9,280 bases of DNA from an uncultured bacterium (lineage in GTDB: Bacteria; Planctomycetota; Phycisphaerae; Phycisphaerales; SM1A02), in assembly GCA_903861235.1 (NCBI GenBank), contig CAIOTP010000180.1, positions 1 through 9,280 on the forward strand. Reading direction: 5' to 3'. Positions 1-6,248 of the stretch are shown in pieces. The translations under genes and the position numbers were made by a program. The stretch's first letter is position 1, and every line of letters starts with the position of its first letter. Under the pieces are notes generated by a model, which worked only from the letters and a program-made list of their open reading frames with translations, searched no databases and had not been told where the DNA came from.

Positions 1-39
1 GGCCATCGGCCGGGGTCGCTTTGCTTCCGCGAAGAACCT

Positions 40-58
40 GGGGGCGGGAACTGCCCCC
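40..58 (-). terminator. GC hairpin, possible weak terminator
   Basis: GGGGGC at 40-45 pairs perfectly with GCCCCC at 53-58 around a 7-nt loop. Read on the minus strand it is followed by AGGTTCTTC, only a poor U-tract. It would sit downstream of the doubtful 82-171 ORF. Such stems occur by chance in DNA this GC-rich. Confidence 0.2.
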
Positions 59-81
59 TCGAGACGAACCGCGCTGCCGAC

Positions 82-171
82 TCAGCAGAGCGCCAGGAAG
101 CCCAGCAGCGACAGGCCCAGAAGGCGTCGCTGGTGCTTCGGCAGGCTCAGGAGTCGACGGAGGGGATGCAT
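82..171 (-). CDS. Possible 29-aa hydrophobic small protein (doubtful)
   Basis: A short ORF starts at ATG 171 and stops at TGA 82-84. It encodes a basic N-terminus (MHPLRRLL) followed by KHQRR and then a Leu-rich stretch ending GFLALC, the layout of a single membrane segment or signal sequence. A GAGAG stretch about 8 nt before the ATG could act as a weak ribosome-binding site, and a 6-bp GC hairpin (40-58) lies downstream on the same strand. It has no TANNNT box at the spacing used by the other genes here. It is divergent from the exported protein at 249. It may be chance or the broken start of a longer protein. No function can be given. Confidence 0.2.
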   Translation of the reverse strand: MHPLRRLLSLPKHQRRLLGLSLLGFLALC

Positions 172-236
172 GCGCAGATCTCTCGGATGCCTTGTCGGAG
201 CCGCCCGGACCCTGAGGGATCGTGGGCGGCTCCGGC

Positions 237-242
237 TACGCT
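237..242 (+). promoter_or_regulatory. -10-like box TACGCT, 6 nt before ATG 249
   Basis: TACGCT is followed by CGCACC and then the ATG. This places the expected transcription start at or next to the ATG, so the mRNA would be leaderless. No recognisable -35 hexamer is seen. The box favours ATG 249 over the upstream in-frame GTG at 222. Confidence 0.6.
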
Positions 243-248
243 CGCACC

Positions 249-2042
249 ATGCGCCGGATTCAGGCCCTGTCCAGCCTTCTTGCCATCTTCGTCGCGTTTT
301 CCCGTGCCGCTGTCGCCGAGCGCCCCGCCCCGGATGCCACACGAGCGTGCTTCGACTCCGCCCGCCACTGGCTCCGCACGGCCCCTGCTCATGGCGCAGT
401 CGAAGCCCAAAACGCGGCAAAATCCGCTGATCGGCTCCCGATCCACGAGGTCGACTGCACCGCCGTGGCCATGGTCATCCGCCTCGACGGCCGCCCCATC
501 GGACATGCCGTTCGGGCGGGTCCGGAAACCGGCCTGGCCGCGTCCTGTCTCATGCAAGCCTGGGCCATGGCGTCGGCGGACCGTCGCGTCGCCTCCCTGC
601 CCCGGGATCTCCAGGACCGCCTTGGTGAACGCGTCACGCTCGAACTGGAGGTGGCGGGTCGCCCCGAGCCGCTGGTGGGCGATCGCCTGGACTTGCTGGC
701 CGCTCGTGTGGATCCGGGGCTGGAGGCTTTCGCCGTCCGCAACGGCGATCGCTGGGCGTTCGCCATGCCGAGCGTGCTTCAGGCCAGAAACCAGGCGCCC
801 CTGCTGAACTACCTGGCCATGGGGGTGGCACGCGAGGCGGGCCTGGATCCGGCCGCGTCCAAGGATCTCCGACTGCCCGACGGCGCCGCCGCGTACCGCG
901 TGCCCACGCGCCGCCTGGCACAGGCCACCTTCGACGCCCCTCCCTTCGAGAGCTGGCGCGGCGCTCCGCTGGCGGATCTGGCCACGGTCGACGCCGACAC
1001 CAACCGGGCCATGGCCGCGAGCCTGGCGAACCATCTGGTGCAGCGGTGGCCCACCACCGAGGGCCTGCCCGCGGAGGGCGTGGCTGCGATCGAGGCGCTC
1101 GGACCCCGCGCGTCCTACCAGCCTGCCTCGGCATCCTGGCCTTCGCCGGTCTCTCCTCCCGCCGACCAGGCGCTTGCGGCGCTGGCCATGGCGAGGTGGA
1201 GCCGGCTGCCCGGGCTCGAAGCCTCGGAGCGTGACGCCGCCCGCGACTTCGCGCGCCGGACCCTCCGGAGCTTGAGTGAAGTCACTGCCGAGGAGACCGA
1301 CCCTCGTTCCGACGCCGCCGCGATGGCCTGCGTGCTGCTGGCGGCGAGGGAACTGGACATGCCCGGAACCGCGCCGGACGCCCGAGACTGGTCCGACGTC
1401 CGACTCCGCGCGTGGATCGACCAGCTGCGCGACACGCTCCAGTCGCCCGGCGAGGGCGTTACGCCTGCCACGGGTGCCGCGGCGGCCATGGTCTGCGCCG
1501 CTCTGGGCCCGGCGGCCGGCGAATCGATGACGCAGCGGGCGTGGGACCCCGGCCAACCCGAGCGCGCGCTCCAATCCACCCCATGGCTGGTCGACCGACT
1601 GCCGGCCGACGCGGCCGCGGCATGGCGCGAAGCCCTGGACCAGCTGATCGCGGCCCAGTGCAACACCTGGACGGCGCCCGAGGGTCCACGCGACGCCGAC
1701 GGCGGATGGGGAGGCTCCGCGGCCATGCCGCGCCCGACCGCCGCGAGCGGCAAGGTGGTGCTGGCGCTCGCCACAGCTCTGACCCGCCAGGATCTGGTGG
1801 CGGCCGACCGACGCGCCGACGCCGTGCGCGCGCTCCGACGGTCCCTGCGCTTCCTGCGTCAACTGCAGGTGGAACAGGCGGGATGCCACGCCTTCCGGGA
1901 TCCTGTGCATGCGATCGGCGGTCTGCGTGCGGCACCATGGGACAGCGACCAACCGATGGCGGCTTCCGCGTACGCCCTGCTGGCGTGCGTGGCCGCCGAC
2001 CCGGTGCTGCAGGCCGAGCGAGGGGGCGCGGGCACGCCGTAG
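249..2042 (+). CDS. Exported protein with AMMECR1-like region and helical C-terminal half
   Basis: The gene encodes 597 aa from ATG 249. Residues 1-23 form a clear Sec signal peptide: MRR, a hydrophobic core, then an AVA|E cleavage site, so the protein acts outside the cytoplasm. An in-frame GTG at 222 would bury this signal behind nine extra residues, and the -10-like box also supports 249. Residues about 70-220 resemble the AMMECR1 fold in order: a strand ending in DGRPIG, an Ala-rich helix, ASADRRVASLP, a VTLELEVAGRPEPL strand, a DPGLEAF turn, and a MPSV...REAGL segment ending in AAYRV. The match is by eye and divergent; the usual LRGCIG motif is absent. Residues about 305-585 are Ala-rich helices with GGWGG and a late GCHAF...GGLRAAPWDS...ASAYALLA segment, reminiscent of alpha/alpha-toroid (prenyltransferase/hopene cyclase-like) repeats. 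No catalytic residues are recognised. Its stop codon overlaps the promoter of the next exported protein, suggesting a functional pair. Confidence 0.85.
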   Translation: MRRIQALSSLLAIFVAFSRAAVAERPAPDATRACFDSARHWLRTAPAHGAVEAQNAAKSADRLPIHEVDCTAVAMVIRLDGRPIGHAVRAGPETGLAASCLMQAWAMASADRRVASLPRDLQDRLGERVTLELEVAGRPEPLVGDRLDLLAARVDPGLEAFAVRNGDRWAFAMPSVLQARNQAPLLNYLAMGVAREAGLDPAASKDLRLPDGAAAYRVPTRRLAQATFDAPPFESWRGAPLADLATVDADTNRAMAASLANHLVQRWPTTEGLPAEGVAAIEALGPRASYQPASASWPSPVSPPADQALAALAMARWSRLPGLEASERDAARDFARRTLRSLSEVTAEETDPRSDAAAMACVLLAARELDMPGTAPDARDWSDVRLRAWIDQLRDTLQSPGEGVTPATGAAAAMVCAALGPAAGESMTQRAWDPGQPERALQSTPWLVDRLPADAAAAWREALDQLIAAQCNTWTAPEGPRDADGGWGGSAAMPRPTAASGKVVLALATALTRQDLVAADRRADAVRALRRSLRFLRQLQVEQAGCHAFRDPVHAIGGLRAAPWDSDQPMAASAYALLACVAADPVLQAERGGAGTP

Positions 2043-2045
2043 AAT
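2040..2045 (+). promoter_or_regulatory. -10-like box TAGAAT, fused to upstream stop codon
   Basis: TAGAAT begins with the TAG stop codon (2040-2042) of the preceding gene. It is followed by TTCGTC and ATG 2052, a 6-nt spacer. This fits leaderless initiation at the ATG. TAGAAT is one base away from the TATAAT consensus. No -35 hexamer is evident, and no Shine-Dalgarno sequence precedes the ATG. Confidence 0.65.
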
Positions 2046-2051
2046 TTCGTC

Positions 2052-2933
2052 ATGCGCCTGTTCCGTGCGATCCCCGTCCTGCTCCTGGCCGTCAACTCGA
2101 CGTGGGCCCAGAGCCCTGGCACGGGCTCGACCGGGCCGGGCTCCTCCTCCACCATCGGAGCCGCCGTGCAGCGAGGGCCGCAGTCGAGCCCCCGAGCCGC
2201 GTTCATCGCCCGGCTGGAGTCCACGCCCGCGCCCGCGTTCAAGGAGGAACTTGGCCTGCGCCAGGCGATCGACCGCCTCGCGGCCGCCGCGGACGTGGAG
2301 ATCACCGGACTGTGGTCGGATCGCTTCGATCCCGGGCTCGATCCCGAACGCCCGGTGAAGATGGACGTTCGGCCTCGTGCATCCTGCATGGAGGCACTCG
2401 AGCGGTTGCTGTACGAGGTGGACGACGGTGGCGAACCGATCCTCTGGCAGACCACGCGCTTCGGAGTGGAGGTCGGTCCCCGTGCCGCGTTGTGGCGTCC
2501 GCGGGCCATCGAGACGCGCACCTACGAGGTGAAGGACCTGCTCCTTCGCGTGCCCGCGTTCCAGAGCACGGGCGTTCCACAAGCCGGCGGCATGGCGGGC
2601 GGCCAAGGTGGTGGCCAGGGTGGCGGCGCGGGAGGCGGTCAAGGAGGCGGTGGGGGCCAGGGCGGCGGCGCGGGTGGCGGTGCTGCAGGCGGAAACGTCG
2701 AGGATCCAGCCGCAGGCGAGAGGCGTCAGCTCCGCACCGAGGAACTGGTCGAACTCATCCAGCGGACCGTGGAGCCCGAGGCATGGCAAGCCATGGGAGG
2801 CCCGTGTTCCATCGCCGCACGCGACGGCGTGCTGATCATCCGGGCTCCCGACTTCGTGCACCGACGGATCACGGATCCCGTGGTCTCCGCCCCCCGCAAG
2901 CCTCGAAAGCCCGCGCACGGCGACGGGAAGTGA
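2052..2933 (+). CDS. Exported STN/secretin-N-like protein with Gly-rich linker
   Basis: The gene encodes 293 aa. Residues 1-19 are a signal peptide (MRLFRAIPVLLLAVNSTWA, then QSP). A Ser/Gly/Pro linker follows. Residues about 62-148 (LGLRQAIDRLAAAADVEI ... VKMDV ... CMEALERLLYEV ... FGVEVGP) look like an STN-type or secretin N-terminal alpha/beta module. Residues 155-168 (ETRTYEVKDLLLRV) and 228-275 (TEELVELIQRTVEPEAW ... CSIAARDGVLIIRAPDFVHRRI) resemble the 'Y-V-D-L ... I..TV.P..W ... L-I..P...H..I' pattern common in planctomycetal secretin-like proteins. A Gly/Gln/Ala-only insert (about 179-214) splits the second module, and the tail is basic (PRKPRKPAHGDGK). No secretin beta-barrel or TonB barrel follows, so this is not itself a secretin. 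A role as a periplasmic or envelope scaffold is inference. Confidence 0.85.
   Translation: MRLFRAIPVLLLAVNSTWAQSPGTGSTGPGSSSTIGAAVQRGPQSSPRAAFIARLESTPAPAFKEELGLRQAIDRLAAAADVEITGLWSDRFDPGLDPERPVKMDVRPRASCMEALERLLYEVDDGGEPILWQTTRFGVEVGPRAALWRPRAIETRTYEVKDLLLRVPAFQSTGVPQAGGMAGGQGGGQGGGAGGGQGGGGGQGGGAGGGAAGGNVEDPAAGERRQLRTEELVELIQRTVEPEAWQAMGGPCSIAARDGVLIIRAPDFVHRRITDPVVSAPRKPRKPAHGDGK
2589..2693 (+). repeat. Low-complexity Gly/Gln repeat inside the STN-like gene
   Basis: This in-frame tract encodes almost only Gly with scattered Gln and Ala. It contains an imperfect 42-bp (14-residue) tandem duplication: bases 2610-2639 match 2652-2681 at nearly every position, giving the peptide GGQGGGAGGG twice. 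It probably arose by slippage or unequal recombination and forms a flexible linker. Copy number may vary between strains. Confidence 0.8.
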
Positions 2934-2937
2934 GGAC

Positions 2938-4194
2938 GTGAGTCGATCCAGAGCATCTGCGCGGCGCAGTCCGCTGCGCCGCGATGTGCACGCGTGCACC
3001 GGCGACGGCGCCACCTACTGCCTCATGGTGGGCGCCAGCGAGACCTACTTCTCCGCCCTCGCGCTGGCTCTGGGCAAGGGCAGCGTGCTGGCCGGCCTGG
3101 CCGCCACCATGCCCAACCTGGCAGGCTCCCTGCTTCAGCTGGCCTCGCCCGCGGGACTGCGCCGCATCGGATCCCCCAGGCGCTGGATCCAGGGTTGTGC
3201 CGTGCTCCAGTCCCTGTCGCTGCTGGGGCTGGTGGCCGGCGCGATCGTGGGATCCATGCCCACCTGGCTGATGTTGGCGTGCCTCACGGGCTACTGGACC
3301 GCCGCGCTGGGCGCCGGCCCGGCGTGGAACACCTGGGTCGCACACCTCTTCCCCGGCAGGCTTCGGGCCCGCTACTTCTCCGTGCGAAGCCGACTGTGCA
3401 ATCTCCTTCAGCTGGCGGCCATGCTCGCCTCGGGTGGCCTGCTCTGGCTGTCGGAGCGCGGCCAGTGGCCGTTGTGGGGATTCGCCCTGGTCCTGTTCGC
3501 CGCCGCAATGTGTCGCACCAGCAGCGTGGTCTACCTGCAGCGTCAGGGCGACGTGAAACTGCAGGCCGCGGATGTCCGGCCTCTGGCCTGGCGATCGCTT
3601 CCTCGACGCCTGTTCTCGGGCGACCTCAGGATCCTGCTCTACCTCGCCGCGTTCCAGGGCGCGCTCAACGTGGCCGGCCCCTTCATCACCCCCTGGATGA
3701 TCGATCACCTGGGCATGGACAAGCTTCGCTTCACCCTGTGCGTGGCCGTGGTGTTCATCTCCAAGAGCCTGGCCATGCCGTTGGTCAGCCGACTTGTCCG
3801 CAGGTTCGGCACCGCGCGGGTCATGGCCTTCTCCGGGGCGGGCACCGCGATCACCATCACGCTCATGGCGGCCGTGCCGCACCTGGGCTGGATCCTGCTC
3901 ATGCAGGCGATCTTCGGAGCGTGCATGGCCGGATGGGATCTGGCCGCGTTCCTGCTGCTGCTCGAAAGACTGCGGCACGAGGAGCGGACGTCGCTCATGT
4001 CGCTCTACATGACCATGAACTGCGCCGCCGTCGCGCTGGGCTCCCTGCTGGGCGGCCTGGTTCTTGAATGGTCGGGATCCTGGCCGCACGCCTACGCGAT
4101 GGTGTTCGGGCTCTCCGGCGCACTGCGTCTCGCCGCGATCCTGCTCCGGCCACGGCAGCTGCATCCCCGCGCGGTGGTGGTGGCCCAGGCCTGA
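2938..4194 (+). CDS. Major facilitator superfamily transporter
   Basis: The gene encodes 418 aa and has about 10-12 hydrophobic segments in two halves (roughly residues 27-200 and 228-405) separated by a basic cytoplasmic loop (about 200-225). This is MFS length and layout. Visible marks include GPAWNTWVAHLFPGRLRARYF (127-147), typical of the R-rich loop after a Trp-containing helix in this MFS branch. The second half opens with FQGALNVAGPFITPWMIDHLGM (239-260), and VSRLVRRFGTARVM (283-296) is the loop-motif equivalent. The substrate cannot be read from sequence. The gene starts at GTG 2938, four bases after the TGA of the STN-like gene. GGGAAG at 2925-2930 is a plausible ribosome-binding site, and there is no TANNNT box before the start, so it is probably translated from the upstream transcript. 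The N-terminus is unusually basic (MSRSRASARRSPLRR), so a later start is possible. Confidence 0.9.
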   Translation: MSRSRASARRSPLRRDVHACTGDGATYCLMVGASETYFSALALALGKGSVLAGLAATMPNLAGSLLQLASPAGLRRIGSPRRWIQGCAVLQSLSLLGLVAGAIVGSMPTWLMLACLTGYWTAALGAGPAWNTWVAHLFPGRLRARYFSVRSRLCNLLQLAAMLASGGLLWLSERGQWPLWGFALVLFAAAMCRTSSVVYLQRQGDVKLQAADVRPLAWRSLPRRLFSGDLRILLYLAAFQGALNVAGPFITPWMIDHLGMDKLRFTLCVAVVFISKSLAMPLVSRLVRRFGTARVMAFSGAGTAITITLMAAVPHLGWILLMQAIFGACMAGWDLAAFLLLLERLRHEERTSLMSLYMTMNCAAVALGSLLGGLVLEWSGSWPHAYAMVFGLSGALRLAAILLRPRQLHPRAVVVAQA

Positions 4195-4197
4195 GTC

Positions 4198-4219
4198 CGC
4201 GGGCCGCCGAAGCCCTGCG
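4198..4219 (+). terminator. Possible hairpin after the MFS gene
   Basis: CGCGGGC (4198-4204) can pair with GCCCTGCG (4212-4219), with one bulged T, around a 7-nt loop, four bases after the MFS stop codon. It is followed only by TTAGG, which is also the start of the next -10-like box. It could be a weak terminator or a chance GC stem. Confidence 0.25.
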
Positions 4220-4220
4220 T

Positions 4221-4226
4221 TAGGCT
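4221..4226 (+). promoter_or_regulatory. -10-like box TAGGCT, 6 nt before GTG 4233
   Basis: TAGGCT is followed by CCATGC and then GTG 4233, the same 6-nt spacing as at three other genes here. An out-of-frame ATG at 4229 lies inside the spacer, upstream of the expected transcription start, so it would be left out of the mRNA. No clear -35 hexamer is seen. Confidence 0.55.
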
Positions 4227-4232
4227 CCATGC

Positions 4233-5927
4233 GTGCGACGCCGCGGCGCTTGGATCATGGGTGGTCTCGGACTGGCGTGGCTGCTGGCCGCTTGGCTTGT
4301 CGCGCCGCCCGACCTGGCCGCGTGGATGGAGCACCCCGTGCGGCTCGACGGCGCAGCGGCGGCGCTGCAGGGCGCCGCGTGGGCCCGTTGGGGATGGACG
4401 GCAGGTGGCCTCACGCTCCTGTTCATGCCCTGGCTGCTGGGCCGGCAGGGCGCCACGTGGGCGGTGAAGATCTCTCCCAGGGAACGCGGGCTCCTGATCC
4501 TGGCCATGGTGGGAGCGGTCGTGCTCCGCTTCTTCCTTGCGGGACAGGGACTCTGGTACGACGAGATCGCCTCCGCCATGACCTACGTGGTGCACGGTCC
4601 CGGGGTGATCGTGGGCAACGCCTTCACCACGGCCAACCATCCCCTGCAGTCGCTGCTGAGCTGGTGCTCGCTCCCCCTGGGCGTGGAGCCGTGGATCCGG
4701 CTTCCGTCCATGCTGAGCGGCGCGGTCACCGTGCTGGGGTGCTGGTGGATCGGCCGTGCCACGGCGCCGGGATCCTCGTTGGCCGCGTGGTGCGCGGCGA
4801 TCGCCGCGGTGCTGCCCGCCGCCGTCAACGCCGGCGCCGAGGCCCGTGGCTACGGGCTCATGATCACGTGCTCCGCCTGGGCCACCGCGCTGGCGATCGA
4901 GGGCCTCCGATCCGACGGACGCGCCCGATGGTGCCTGTACGCCGTCGTGCTCTCCCTGGGCGTCTGGGCGCACTTCGTCACGGCGCTCGTGGGGATGGGA
5001 CATGCCGCCGTGGCGGGATTCATGATCCTTCGAGGCCAGGGCCGGCCGGAGGCTTCTCGCCTGCTGGGGGCCGTCGCCTGCGCGGCTGTGCTCGCCCTGG
5101 CACTGTGGAGCCCTGCGTTGCCTGATCTTCTCCGTGGCCGCTCGCAGTTCTCCGCCAGCGCAGGCGAGACGCCGTCCCTGCTGGGCACGCAAGGCTGGCT
5201 CCTCCTCTGGCAGTGCGTGGGCATGACGCCCCTGCCGCTGGGCCCTTCCGGCATCCGGGTGGCGGTGGCGGTCGCCTGTGGACTGCTGCCGCTCGCGGTG
5301 ATCGTGGCGGGTGTCCGCGCGTGCATGGGTGACAGGGCGTGTCGCACCGCCCTGGCTCTGGCCGGTCTGGGCGTGCCCATCGCCATCACCTGCGCCTGGG
5401 CCGCGGACAGCTGGCTCTACGCTCGCTTCCTCCTGCTGGGGGCTCCAGCCACGGTGCTGCTGCTGGCCACGGGGGCGCGATCGCTCGTCGAGGGTCGATC
5501 CGGGAGCCGGCGCATGGCCGGGCTGCTCGCGACCGGCGCGCTTTCGGCGATCTTCCTGGGCTTCATCCTGGCTTCACCTTCACGACAGCCCCTTCGCGAG
5601 GCCGTGGCGCAGGTGGTGCAGGCACGGCAACCCGACGAGCCGGTGCTCGGCATCGGCATCGCGGACGACGTGGTGCAGTGGTACGCCCTCGCGTACGGGG
5701 TTCCGATCGAACCCACGGGTGTCGGCGGCGACCGGCTGCTTGAAATACTGGATCGGACCGGCGCGACGTGGATCGTGGCGCTCTACCCGGACCATCGCCA
5801 CCCCGCCGCTTCGGGCCCGGCCCTGTCGAATCTGGGCTTCTCGCGGTGTCCCACGCACGGCCTGCCGGGCTGGCTCGATGGTGGCGAGGGCACGGTGGAA
5901 GTGTGGAGGCGGAATCCTTCGCCGTAA
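4233..5927 (+). CDS. GT39/ArnT-like integral membrane glycosyltransferase
   Basis: The gene encodes 564 aa, a GT-C type membrane protein with roughly a dozen hydrophobic segments. Marks of the PMT/ArnT (GT39) superfamily appear in order: GLWYDEIAS (106-114), with the Asp110-Glu111 pair in the first large extracytoplasmic loop where the family keeps its catalytic Asp; TTANHPLQSLL (132-142); GAEARGYGL (201-209, compare the family's EARPYAL); and SWLYARFLLLG (393-403). The expected reaction is transfer of a sugar from a polyprenyl-phosphate carrier to a lipid or protein outside the membrane. The last 110 residues (about 455-564) form a soluble extracytoplasmic domain. An extra hydrophobic N-terminal region (about 10-75) precedes the canonical start. 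GTG 4233 is chosen from the 6-nt spacing to TAGGCT; ATG 4257 is the alternative. The acceptor is unknown. Confidence 0.85.
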   Translation: MRRRGAWIMGGLGLAWLLAAWLVAPPDLAAWMEHPVRLDGAAAALQGAAWARWGWTAGGLTLLFMPWLLGRQGATWAVKISPRERGLLILAMVGAVVLRFFLAGQGLWYDEIASAMTYVVHGPGVIVGNAFTTANHPLQSLLSWCSLPLGVEPWIRLPSMLSGAVTVLGCWWIGRATAPGSSLAAWCAAIAAVLPAAVNAGAEARGYGLMITCSAWATALAIEGLRSDGRARWCLYAVVLSLGVWAHFVTALVGMGHAAVAGFMILRGQGRPEASRLLGAVACAAVLALALWSPALPDLLRGRSQFSASAGETPSLLGTQGWLLLWQCVGMTPLPLGPSGIRVAVAVACGLLPLAVIVAGVRACMGDRACRTALALAGLGVPIAITCAWAADSWLYARFLLLGAPATVLLLATGARSLVEGRSGSRRMAGLLATGALSAIFLGFILASPSRQPLREAVAQVVQARQPDEPVLGIGIADDVVQWYALAYGVPIEPTGVGGDRLLEILDRTGATWIVALYPDHRHPAASGPALSNLGFSRCPTHGLPGWLDGGEGTVEVWRRNPSP

Positions 5928-5930
5928 CCT
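5925..5930 (+). promoter_or_regulatory. -10-like box TAACCT, fused to upstream stop codon
   Basis: TAACCT begins with the TAA stop codon (5925-5927) of the glycosyltransferase gene. It is followed by GCCTCC and ATG 5937, again a 6-nt spacer. The stop codon is preceded by CGCCG, exactly as at the TAG/TAGAAT junction at 2040. No Shine-Dalgarno sequence precedes the ATG. Confidence 0.6.
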
Positions 5931-5936
5931 GCCTCC

Positions 5937-6248
5937 ATGCCGCTGCCCATCGAGATCCTGACCGAGACCGAGGGCACGCGCGGCTGGCAGTTCGAGGCGC
6001 AGGTGGTCCAGGCGGACGGATCGCTGCGGCGCATCCGCATGGATCTGGCCTGGGCGGACTACGACTGGTGGTGTCCCGACGGCACGGTGCCGCCGGCCGC
6101 GGTGATCGAGGCGGTGCTCCACTGGCTGCTCGCGCATCCGGACGGCCGCGGACTTCCCGAGCGTCTTGATGCCAGCCTGGTCCGTCGCATGCACCCGGAC
6201 GCGGACCGCGACATCCGCCGCATGCTCAGCCCGGGCGGCCCGCCATGA
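5937..6248 (+). CDS. Conserved-looking hypothetical protein, 103 aa
   Basis: I do not recognise a named family. The 103-aa product is soluble and acidic, with no signal peptide or membrane segment. It opens with a probable beta-strand region (PIEILTETEGTRGWQFEAQVVQADGS). A motif ADYDWWCPDGTVPP (47-60) follows, then a helix (AVIEAVLHWLLAHPDG) and a C-terminal HPDADRDIRRML helix. The protein looks like one small alpha/beta domain and may be cytoplasmic. It begins 10 bases after the glycosyltransferase stop codon and has its own leaderless-type box. Its last 23 bases overlap the end of the convergent histidine kinase gene. Codon use matches its neighbours and the start is well placed, so I take it as a real gene of unknown role. 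Confidence 0.8.
   Translation: MPLPIEILTETEGTRGWQFEAQVVQADGSLRRIRMDLAWADYDWWCPDGTVPPAAVIEAVLHWLLAHPDGRGLPERLDASLVRRMHPDADRDIRRMLSPGGPP

Larger units (their letters stand above)
1..248. other. Left-edge region without a confident gene
   Basis: I see no convincing protein or RNA gene here. Plus frame 1 is open from the window edge and reads as Gln/Glu-rich, but it runs on deep into the next gene. It looks like the mirror of a Leu-rich minus-strand frame. The stretch holds a GC hairpin near 40-58, a short minus-strand ORF at 82-171, and the -10-like box of the next gene at 237-242. The fragment could also include the end of a gene lying beyond the edge. Confidence 0.5.

Noticed and set aside
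1..100. tRNA gene near the left edge
   Set aside because: A GGTTCG-like stretch occurs on the minus strand, but no T-arm stem or cloverleaf can be formed around it.
222..248. GTG 222 as the start of the first exported protein
   Set aside because: It adds nine residues in front of a textbook signal peptide and would lie upstream of the -10-like box at 237-242.
1..807. Plus frame 1, open from the left edge with a Gln/Glu-rich stretch like a coiled coil
   Set aside because: It overlaps over 500 bases of the well-supported gene starting at 249, and its Gln-rich part is simply the complement of Leu codons on the other strand.
2577..2693. CRISPR-like or regulatory repeat array in the Gly-rich tract
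   Set aside because: The repetition is in frame, codon-based and lacks spacers. It is a low-complexity protein linker.
1412..2941. 509-codon plus-strand frame overlapping the first two genes
   Set aside because: It is Arg/Pro/Gly-rich, without motifs, and is an out-of-frame shadow of both exported proteins, which have good starts and signal peptides.
147..3014. 955-codon open frame on the minus strand
   Set aside because: It is antisense to two genes with signal peptides and recognisable domain patterns. Its translation is Arg/Gly/His-rich without any domain, as expected for a shadow frame in very GC-rich DNA.
2869..4230. 453-codon open frame on the minus strand
   Set aside because: It mirrors the MFS transporter gene. 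The translation is Gly/Gln/His-rich, with no hydrophobic or domain pattern.
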